Assembly: GCA_964036045.1 (NCBI GenBank)
Contig: OZ038378.1
Location: 147,034,634 to 147,098,633, forward strand
DNA length: 64,000 nucleotides
Reading direction: 5' to 3'
Source: Eutreptiella sp. 'Long Island Sound 2002'
Taxonomy: Eukaryota; Euglenozoa; Euglenophyceae; Eutreptiales; Eutreptiaceae
This document shows, in pieces, positions 57,238 through 64,000 of the stretch (its first letter is position 1; the number at the start of each line of letters is the position of its first letter). Position numbers and translations under genes: made by a program. Under the pieces are notes generated by a model. It was not told the origin of the DNA. It searched no databases and saw nothing but the letters and a program-made list of their open reading frames with translations.

Positions 57238-57613
57238 GATTTCCGGGTGGGCTCTGGATGGTTGCTGTTATTTCCTGGTGGGCTCTGGATGGTTACTGAT
57301 ATTTCCTGGTAGGCTTTGGATGGTTCCTGTTATTTCCTGGTGGGCTCTGGATGGTTACTGATATTTCCTGGTGGGCTCTGGATGGTTGCTGTTATTTCCT
57401 GGTGGGCTCTGGATGGTTGCTGTTATTTGCTGGTGGGCTCTGGATGGCCACTGATATTTCCTGGTGGGCTCTGGATGGTTGCTGTTATTTCCTGGTGGGC
57501 TCTGGATGGTTACTGATATTTCCTGGTGGGCTCTGGATGGTTGCTGTTATTTCCTGGTGGGCTCTGGATGGTTGCTGATATTTCCTGGTGGGCTCGAGAT
57601 GGTTGCTGTTATT
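57238..57613 (+). repeat. 31-bp minisatellite, plus orientation, about 12 copies
   Basis: Unit GGGCTCTGGATGGTTGCTG then TTATTTCCTGGT, with TTACTGATA variants. It abuts, at 57613/57614, a fragment of the ADP-ribosyltransferase repeat gene in plus orientation. The same minisatellite lies in minus orientation at 58975-59272, abutting the rest of that gene. Confidence 0.95.
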
Positions 57614-57765
57614 TCCTGGATCCGAGTGGCATGTCAAGCACGATGGGAATCCCAAACCTATCATTCTGCTTCCATTGGGTCTGCAGTACGCCCCAGGGGG
57701 AGGGTCCGAGTGCGAGTGCATTGTGAACGTGTTGCGCTTCACCGACAGAACAATTTCCTCCGCCT
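57614..57765 (+). pseudogene. Inverted 3' fragment of the ADP-ribosyltransferase repeat gene
   Basis: Reading rightward it encodes the second half of the last repeat module (GSEWHVKHDGNPKPIILLPL, then GLQYAPGGGSECECIVNVLR) followed by FTDRTISSA and TGA. The main gene reads leftward and stops in this module at 59275. The module sequence resumes here within four bases of the break, so this is the original 3' end, now in opposite orientation. Confidence 0.8.
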
Positions 57766-58204
57766 GATTGCCGTCCTCTGCCCCAACTCTTGTAAGCGCG
57801 CTTCCTAACGCTCACGGTTTGCCGCGCTCTCCTCGACAGTGGGATGAATGTATTTGCCGGCCTGCTGACACCCCTGGACCTCCCAGAATGCTGTACAAGG
57901 CCTCCAGTGTTCCAGTTTTTCCAATTTAGGGGCCTGTGCTGTCAAGGAGCATGGGCTGTCACAGTGAATGTGTGCCAACATCTACCTTGACTCCACATTT
58001 CTTTTCTTTCCCAGGATACCAGGGGGGGACAAATTTGGGCGCGGGGAAAAGTTGTTTGGACAAATTTCGAAGCCCTCCCTCGTACCAAATATTTCCTTCA
58101 ATTTTAAGGATTCTTTGTGCCATATTGAGCCAGAAGGTGCCATAACGACACCTTTTTTTTTTTCACTATGACATGCACACTCTGATGTTACAGTTCTGCT
58201 AGAT

Positions 58205-58286
58205 CGTGATGTAGCTTAGTTGGTAGTTGCGCTAGGTTCTGGGTCTAAGGGTCCTGGGTTCAAACCCAGTTCAGGGTATATTTTTT
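58205..58286 (+). repeat. tRNA-like gene or SINE with Pol III A and B boxes and T6
   Basis: A box TAGCTTAGTTGG (58212-58223) and B box GGTTCAAACCC (58257-58267) match consensus exactly at normal spacing, with a T6 terminator at 58281-58286. The T-arm pairs CTGGG with CCCAG around a six-base loop, and the acceptor stem does not close, so a tRNA pseudogene or SINE promoter is more likely than a working tRNA. It lies in the inverted segment. Confidence 0.55.
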
Positions 58287-58410
58287 GCTTCGCTTTTTTT
58301 GGCCTTTTTTATGTCTGCACATCTGCATGTCATCTGAACGTCACCTGAACGTTGTATTTATGCCCCCCTGCCTGCACTGTGCCTGCACCTGCACCTGGGA
58401 GGGAAGGTAA

Positions 58411-58469
58411 CATAGAGATGAGACGCGGTGTCGATTGACACTGTGTTCTCTGTAGGTCCGCACTGCCGT
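58411..58469 (-). repeat. Dispersed repeat, copy 2 (inverted partner of 7.7 kb)
   Basis: Reverse complement matches 7686-7745 in the DIRS leader with few differences. No other DIRS sequence was seen around it. Confidence 0.6.
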
Positions 58470-58575
58470 GGACGTTGGTGTACATCTAGCAGGCTGAGCA
58501 ATTGCCAAGTGATCTGCAACTGGCCTTCGAGTGGTCCAGCACTGGTACACCTGTTTGCCATGTCCCCACGCAGAC

Positions 58576-58826
58576 ATGGATCGTTTTGTTGTACCAAAGG
58601 CTGTTGTTGAGGCTTCAGAGGTGCAGCGCCGGTTGCAGCAAGCAGCGCAACAGTACCATGCATCACAGTGCAAAGGGAAGACCATTTCATTTTTGAGGAG
58701 TTAAAAAAGCAACCTGTGGGTGAGAAGCGCTCTGGTCCTCCAAGTGCCAGCCCTGCCCCGAAAAGGCAGAAATCACTTGCAAGTGATTTTATGACTATGC
58801 GCAAGAATCGCCTGAACAAAGGATAA
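58576..58826 (+). pseudogene. Short frameshifted frame, transposase-like N terminus
   Basis: ATG at 58576 opens 42 codons (MDRFVVPKAVVEASEVQRRL onward). At a T5 run (58690-58694) a one-base shift leads to a second frame, FEELKKQPVGEKRSGPPSAS then PAPKRQKSLASDF, ending in TAA at 58824-58826. The MD-(K/R)-F start and a basic nuclear-signal-like motif recall hAT-type transposase N termini, but this is weak. It lies inside the inverted segment. Confidence 0.25.
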
Positions 58827-58974
58827 TGCTTTTGCTATACGCAATCCAATCCGCCACTTGGGAGATGCAATTTCGAGCTGTGTCTTTAGGTACAGTGCTT
58901 CAGCAACCCTGTGGTGATTCCATACCATTGAGCATTTCTGTGTCCTGCAGTCTTCGTGCCATCCACACAGGAAT

Positions 58975-59272
58975 TACCAGCAACCATCCAGAGCCTACCA
59001 GGAAATATCAGTGGCCATCCAGAGCCCACCAGGAAATATCAGTGGCCATCCAGAGCCTACCAGGAAATAACAGCAACCATCGAGCCCACCAGGAAATAAC
59101 AGCAACCATCTCGAGCCCACCAGAAAATATCAGCAACCATCCAGAGCCCACCAGGAAATAACAGCAACCATCCAGAGCCCACCAGGAAATATCAGTAACC
59201 ATCCAGAGCCCACCAGGAAATAACAGCAACCATCCAGAGCCCACCAGGAAATATCAGTGGCCATCCAGAGCC
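58975..59272 (-). repeat. 31-bp minisatellite, minus orientation, about 9 copies
   Basis: Same unit as 57238-57613 on the other strand. At its right edge (59272-59275) it breaks into the codons for EIVA of the last full repeat module of the ADP-ribosyltransferase gene. Two units are shortened by a few bases. Confidence 0.95.
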
Positions 59273-62200
59273 TGCTACGATTTCCCAATCACCAAACACT
59301 TGTGCGCTGAGAGTCTCGTATGCCGACGGGAGGTCGCCAGGGAAATCTTGCGGCTCTGAGCTGCCGGCAGACCAGACCACGATTCCCTTACCCTTGTGCT
59401 CATAGTTCCACCACCCGTTGGAGTCTTTGTCCAAACAAACAAGCAGATGCTGCGACTTGTTCTGCAAGATGAACTTGCCCTCCTTTACACCACAACTCCA
59501 TGCATTGGAGCGCCTCGGGCAGCGTAGCCCTACTGTGCACTCCTGGCATGCCCCACAGTGTTGGCAACCTGATTCACCGGACCCACAACCACATGCCTCA
59601 CCAGGCTTACGCCCGGGGGTGTGGTGTACGCATCCCTCCCCATACCCGGTGCACAGATTGCACATACTGCACACCATGCACTGCTTGCGTATGAAGTGAT
59701 GGGCATCACAGGCATCCGCGTCATCGGCCTGCAATCCGTCGGTTTTCGTCTCTGAGCTGTCGCTGCTGCCGGAGCCACTGTCCTGGCTAACGCTACCGCT
59801 ACCGTCCGCGTCATCTTCAGCGTCACTGGCGCAGTGGCCATCACCGTTCCTTCGTCCGCTCATCCTCAACACGTTCACAATGCACTCGCACTGGGACCCT
59901 CCCCCTGGGGCGTACTGCAGACCCAATGGAAGCAGAATGATAGGTTTGGGATTCCCATCGTGCTTGACATGCCACTCGGATCCGTGTGCTACGATTTCCC
60001 AACCGCCAAACACTTGTGCGCTGAGAGTCTCGTATGCCGACGGGAGGTCGCAGGGGAAATCTTCCGGGTTTGAGCTGCCGGAAGACCAGACCTTCATTCC
60101 CTTACCGTCGTGCTCATAGTTCCACCACCCGTTGGATCCATTGGGCAAACGAACAAGCAGATGCTGTGACTTGTTCTGCAAGATGAACTTGCCCCCCTTT
60201 ACACCACAACTCCACGCATTGGAGCGCCTCGGGCAGCGTAGACCTACTGTGCACTCCTGGCATGCCCCACAGTGTTGGCAACCTGATTCACCGGACCCAC
60301 AACCACATGCCTCACCAGGCTTACGCCCGGGGGTGTGGTGTACGCATCCCTCCCCATACCCGGTGCACAGATTGCACATACTGCACACCATGCACTGCTT
60401 GCGTATGAAGTGATGGGCATCACAGGCATCCGCGTCGTCGGCCTGCAATCCGTCGGTTTTCGTCTCTGAGCTGTCGCTGCTGCCGGAGCCACTGTCCTGG
60501 CTAACGCTACCGCTACCGTCATCTTCCGCGCCACTGCCACAGTGGCCATCACCGTTCCTTCGTCCGCTCATCCTCAACACGTTCACAATGCACTCGCACT
60601 GGGACCCTCCCCCTGGGGCGTACTGCAGACCCAATGGAAGCAGAATGATAGGTTTGGGATTCCCATCGTGCTTGACATGCCACTCGGATCCGTGTGCTAC
60701 GATTTCCCAATCACCAAACACTTGTGCGCTGAGAGTCTCGTATGCCGACGGGAGGTCGCCAGGGAAATCACGCGCATTTGGGGTGCCGGCAGACCACACC
60801 ACCATTCCCTTACCGTTGTGCTCATAGTCCCACCACCCGTTGGAGTCTTTGTCCAAACAAACAAGCAGATGCTGCGACTTGTTCTGCAAGATGAACTTGC
60901 CCTCCTTTACACCGCAACTCCACGCATTGGAGCGCCTCGGGCAGCGTAGACCTACTGTGCACTCCTGGCATGCCCCACAGTGTTGGCAACCTGATTCACC
61001 GGACCCACAACCACATGCCTCACCAGGCTTACGCCCGGGGGTGTGGTGTACGCATCCCTCCCCATACCCGGTGCACAGATTGCACATACTGCACACCATG
61101 CACTGCTTGCGTATGAAGTGATGGGCATCACAGGCATCCGCGTCGTCGGCCTGCAATCCGTCGGTTTTCGTCTCTGAGCTGTCGCTGCTGCCGGAGCCAC
61201 TGTCCTGGCTAACGCTACCGCTACCGTCCGCGTCATCTTCAGCGTCACTGGCGCAGTGGCCATCACCGTTCCTTCGTCCGCTCATCCTCAACACGTTCAC
61301 AATGCACTCGCACTGGGACCCTCCCCCTGGGGCGTACTGCAGACCCAATGGAAGCAGAATGATAGGTTTGGGATTCCCATCGTGCTTGACATGCCACTCG
61401 GATCCGTGTGCTACGATTTCCCAATCACCAAACACTTGTGCGCTGAGAGTCTCGTATGCCGACGGGAGGTCGCCAGGGAAATCACGCGCATTTGGGGTGC
61501 CGGCAGACCAGACCTTCATTCCCTTACCGTCGTGCTCATAGTTCCACCACCCGTTGGATCCATTGGACAAACGAACAAGCAGATGCTGTGACTTGTTCTG
61601 CAAGATGAACTTGCCCTCCTTTACACCACAACTCCACGCATTGGAGCGCCTCGGGCAGCGTAGACCTACTGTGCACTCCTGGCATGCCCCACAGTGTTGG
61701 CAACCTGATTCACCGGACCCACAACCACATGCCTCACCAGGCTTACGCCCGGGGGTGTGGTGTACGCATCCCTCCCCATACCCGGTGCACAGATTGCACA
61801 TACTGCACACCATGCACTGCTTGCGTATGAAGTGATGGGCATCACAGGCATCCGCGTCGTCGGCCTGCAATCCGTCGGTTTTCGTCTCTGAGCTGTCGCT
61901 GCTGCCGGAGCCACTGTCCTGGCTAACGCTACCGCTACCGTCCGCGTCATCTTCAGCGTCACTGGCGCAGTGGCCATCACCGTTCCTTCGTCCGCTCATC
62001 CTCAACACGTTCACAATGCACTCGCACTGGGACCCTCCCCCTGGGGCGTACTGCAGACCCAATGGAAGCAGAATGATAGGTTTGGGATTCCCATCGTGCT
62101 TGACATGCCACTCGGATCCGTGTGCTACGATTTCCCAACCGCCAAACACTTGTGCGCTGAGAGTCTCGTATGTCGACGGGAGGTCGCAGGGGAAATCTTC

Positions 62201-64000
62201 CGGGTTTGAGCTGCCGGAAGACCAGACCTTCATTCCCTTACCGTCGTGCTCATAGTTCCACCACCCGTTGGATCCATTGGGCAAACGAACAAGCAGATGC
62301 TGTGACTTGTTCTGCAAGATGAACTTGCCCCCCTTTACACCACAACTCCACGCATTGGAGCGCCTCGGGCAGCGTAGCCCTACTGTGCACTCCTGGCATG
62401 CCCCACAGTGTTGGCAGCCTGATTCACCGGGCCCACAACCACATGCCTCACCAGGCTTACGCCCGGGGGTGTGGTGTACGCATCCCTCCCCATACCCGGT
62501 GCACAGATTGCACATACTGCACACCATGCACTGCTTGCGTATGAAGTGATGGGCATCACAGGCATCCGCGTCGTCGGCCTGCAATCCGTCGGTTTTCGTC
62601 TCTGAGCTGTCGCTGCTGCCGGAGCCACTGTCCTGGCTAACGCTACCGCTACCGTCATCTTCCGCGCCACTGCCACAGTGGCCATCACCGTTCCTTCGTC
62701 CGCTCATCCTCAACACGTTCACAATGCACTCGCACTGGGACCCTCCCCCTGGGGCGTACTGCAGACCCAATGGAAGCAGAATGATAGGTTTGGGATTCCC
62801 ATCGTGCTTGACATGCCACTCGGATCCGTGTGCTACGATTTCCCAATCACCAAACACTTGTGCGCTGAGAGTCTCGTATGCCGACGGGAGGTCGCCAGGG
62901 AAATCACGCGCATTTGGGGTGCCGGCAGACCAGACCACCATTCCCTTACCGTTGTGCTCATAGTCCCACCACCCGTTGGAGTCTTTGTCCAAACAAACAA
63001 GCAGATGCTGCGACTTGTTCTGCAAGATGAACTTGCCCTCCTTTACACCGCAACTCCACGCATTGGAGCGCCTCGGGCAGCGTAGACCTACTGTGCACTC
63101 CTGGCATGCCCCACAGTGTTGGCAACCTGATTCACCGGACCCACAACCACATGCCTCACCAGGCTTACGCCCGGGGGTGTGGTGTACGCATCCCTCCCCA
63201 TACCCGGTGCACAGATTGCACATACTGCACACCATGCACTGCTTGCGTATGAAGTGATGGGCATCACAGGCATCCGCGTCGTCGGCCTGCAATCCGTCGG
63301 TTTTCGTCTCTGAGCTGTCGCTGCTGTCGGAGCCACTGTCCTGGCTAACGCTACCGCTACCGTCCGCGTCATCTTCAGCGTCACTGTCACAGATCTGAGG
63401 ATCATGCCAAGAATCCGAATCGTTGGACGGATCTCCATCTGTACTCCTTGCACTTGTCCTGGTGCTCTGTTGCTCACACGTCGGCTTCCTGCGAGGCACG
63501 CTGTAGCAGTACTGTGCGTTGTCGATTTGTCTGATGGTGATAAACAAGTTCGGGATAACTGCGTGTTTGAAAGGGCAAACCACATGGAACATCGCTGGGG
63601 GCACTGGCAGCACCTCATGTTCATCCATGGGGCTGAGAGAAAATGCCCCGATCCTGACAGCTTTCAACTCTGGACATTTGAATATGATGGTGTCTCTTGA
63701 AGTGGAGCCAAAAACACCGCTCGCCACGGCATCATCCGTCGAAAAACTCGAGAAGCCCCAAAAATTGACTGGGCTTCCAGGCACACAACGAACTGCATGG
63801 TGGTTAAACATGTCTCTGAGTTTGCCACTGGCCGCAACTGTGACAGCACGAGCCGCCTGCACGGTCTCGGTCGGTAACCTTTCCAAGGCCGTGATCATCA
63901 AAAGGGCCAGAGGAGCGACATGCTTCACCACCTCCGGGTCCCTACGATCGCAAATCATCCAGGCATTGAGCAACCTGTACATTGGGTACGGGTGCTCCAT
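59192..64000 (-). CDS. ADP-ribosyltransferase domain with six Cys-rich repeat modules (5' end outside window)
   Basis: The frame is open to the window edge, so the 1602 residues may lack the N terminus. Residues about 5-160 match eukaryotic arginine-type mono-ADP-ribosyltransferases (R-S-E class): LERLP then Arg51, GFSSFST (84-88), and DEHEVLPVPP with the catalytic ExE at Glu127/Glu129. After a Ser/Asp linker, six modules of 236-238 residues follow (DNA periods 708 and 714 bp). Each has an acidic Ser-rich spacer, a Cys cluster (CMVCSMCNLCTGYGEGC, CGCGSGESGCQHCGACQEC) and a Trp-rich domain (SNGWWDYEH, WEIVAHGSEWHVKHD). Module types recur in the order A-B-C-A-B-variant, so blocks were duplicated recently. 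In the sixth module the frame runs at 59275 into a 31-bp minisatellite and stops; the true end lies inverted at 57614. No signal peptide is visible. Substrate unknown; the modules probably bind ligands or zinc. Confidence 0.85.
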   Translation of the reverse strand: MEHPYPMYRLLNAWMICDRRDPEVVKHVAPLALLMITALERLPTETVQAARAVTVAASGKLRDMFNHHAVRCVPGSPVNFWGFSSFSTDDAVASGVFGSTSRDTIIFKCPELKAVRIGAFSLSPMDEHEVLPVPPAMFHVVCPFKHAVIPNLFITIRQIDNAQYCYSVPRRKPTCEQQSTRTSARSTDGDPSNDSDSWHDPQICDSDAEDDADGSGSVSQDSGSDSSDSSETKTDGLQADDADACDAHHFIRKQCMVCSMCNLCTGYGEGCVHHTPGRKPGEACGCGSGESGCQHCGACQECTVGLRCPRRSNAWSCGVKEGKFILQNKSQHLLVCLDKDSNGWWDYEHNGKGMVVWSAGTPNARDFPGDLPSAYETLSAQVFGDWEIVAHGSEWHVKHDGNPKPIILLPLGLQYAPGGGSQCECIVNVLRMSGRRNGDGHCGSGAEDDGSGSVSQDSGSGSSDSSETKTDGLQADDADACDAHHFIRKQCMVCSMCNLCTGYGEGCVHHTPGRKPGEACGCGPGESGCQHCGACQECTVGLRCPRRSNAWSCGVKGGKFILQNKSQHLLVRLPNGSNGWWNYEHDGKGMKVWSSGSSNPEDFPCDLPSTYETLSAQVFGGWEIVAHGSEWHVKHDGNPKPIILLPLGLQYAPGGGSQCECIVNVLRMSGRRNGDGHCASDAEDDADGSGSVSQDSGSGSSDSSETKTDGLQADDADACDAHHFIRKQCMVCSMCNLCTGYGEGCVHHTPGRKPGEACGCGSGESGCQHCGACQECTVGLRCPRRSNAWSCGVKEGKFILQNKSQHLLVRLSNGSNGWWNYEHDGKGMKVWSAGTPNARDFPGDLPSAYETLSAQVFGDWEIVAHGSEWHVKHDGNPKPIILLPLGLQYAPGGGSQCECIVNVLRMSGRRNGDGHCASDAEDDADGSGSVSQDSGSGSSDSSETKTDGLQADDADACDAHHFIRKQCMVCSMCNLCTGYGEGCVHHTPGRKPGEACGCGSGESGCQHCGACQECTVGLRCPRRSNAWSCGVKEGKFILQNKSQHLLVCLDKDSNGWWDYEHNGKGMVVWSAGTPNARDFPGDLPSAYETLSAQVFGDWEIVAHGSEWHVKHDGNPKPIILLPLGLQYAPGGGSQCECIVNVLRMSGRRNGDGHCGSGAEDDGSGSVSQDSGSGSSDSSETKTDGLQADDADACDAHHFIRKQCMVCSMCNLCTGYGEGCVHHTPGRKPGEACGCGSGESGCQHCGACQECTVGLRCPRRSNAWSCGVKGGKFILQNKSQHLLVRLPNGSNGWWNYEHDGKGMKVWSSGSSNPEDFPCDLPSAYETLSAQVFGGWEIVAHGSEWHVKHDGNPKPIILLPLGLQYAPGGGSQCECIVNVLRMSGRRNGDGHCASDAEDDADGSGSVSQDSGSGSSDSSETKTDGLQADDADACDAHHFIRKQCMVCSMCNLCTGYGEGCVHHTPGRKPGEACGCGSGESGCQHCGACQECTVGLRCPRRSNAWSCGVKEGKFILQNKSQHLLVCLDKDSNGWWNYEHKGKGIVVWSAGSSEPQDFPGDLPSAYETLSAQVFGDWEIVAGSGWPLIFPGGLWMVAVISWWALDGY
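59275..63390 (-). repeat. 708/714-bp coding tandem repeats, about 5.8 copies
   Basis: Near-identical units start at about 63390, 62690, 61980, 61270, 60555 and 59845 on the minus strand. The 6-bp length difference comes from a two-codon deletion in the acidic spacer of alternating units. Similarity is high even at silent sites, which implies recent expansion or gene conversion. Confidence 0.95.

Noticed and set aside
59418-63257. Repeated 79-135 codon plus-strand frames within the ART modules
   Set aside because: They recur because the coding repeat recurs; they are antisense shadows of the minus-strand gene.

Overview
The window is nuclear DNA of a GC-rich eukaryote, probably a protist or alga; I cannot name the species. 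The evidence is a three-exon gene with spliceosomal GT-AG introns, a tyrosine-recombinase (DIRS-group) retrotransposon, a LINE with an RNase H domain, a hAT remnant, tRNA-like Pol III boxes, a 14-kb satellite array and an arginine-type ADP-ribosyltransferase gene. G-runs, micro/minisatellites and mobile DNA dominate and host genes are few. All convincing coding regions lie on the minus strand, except one gene fragment that has been flipped by an inversion.

Layout: 1.3-2.5 kb, an unrecognised reading frame with one in-frame TAG. 2.6-8.1 kb, a near-complete DIRS-group element (gag with a ubiquitin-like N terminus and a zinc knuckle; tyrosine recombinase; RT/RNase H with one in-frame TAG) between 31-bp repeats. 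11.2-13.2 kb, two unrecognised frames. 13.3-17.2 kb, a 5'-truncated decayed LINE that was hit twice by small TIR transposons and carries a 456-bp internal tandem duplication. 18.6-32.5 kb, an 82-84 bp G-rich satellite (about 165 copies, one 200-N gap). 33-37 kb, repeats and a hAT relic. 37.9-39.6 kb, an unrecognised coiled-coil gene. 42.1-46.4 kb, a STELLO-like (DUF288) Golgi glycosyltransferase gene in three exons. 48-54.4 kb, a cluster of small TIR elements carrying gene-like cargo. 57.2-64 kb, a gene for an N-terminal ADP-ribosyltransferase domain followed by six near-identical Cys-rich repeats; its 3' part was split by a 31-bp minisatellite and then inverted.

The most unusual content is a family of 0.3-0.8 kb elements with GGGGGAAT-type ends, GCACTGCG-type subterminal repeats and 3-bp target duplications. 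At least six copies lie in 64 kb. Their ends are conserved while their interiors differ (zinc-finger-like, SH3-like, retroelement-derived, WW-like). Two copies sit inside the LINE, and conceptually removing each, with one target copy, restores the LINE frame. A second TIR family carries a similar SH3-like first exon. This looks like Pack-type exon capture. All calls come from reading the sequence; nothing was searched against a database.
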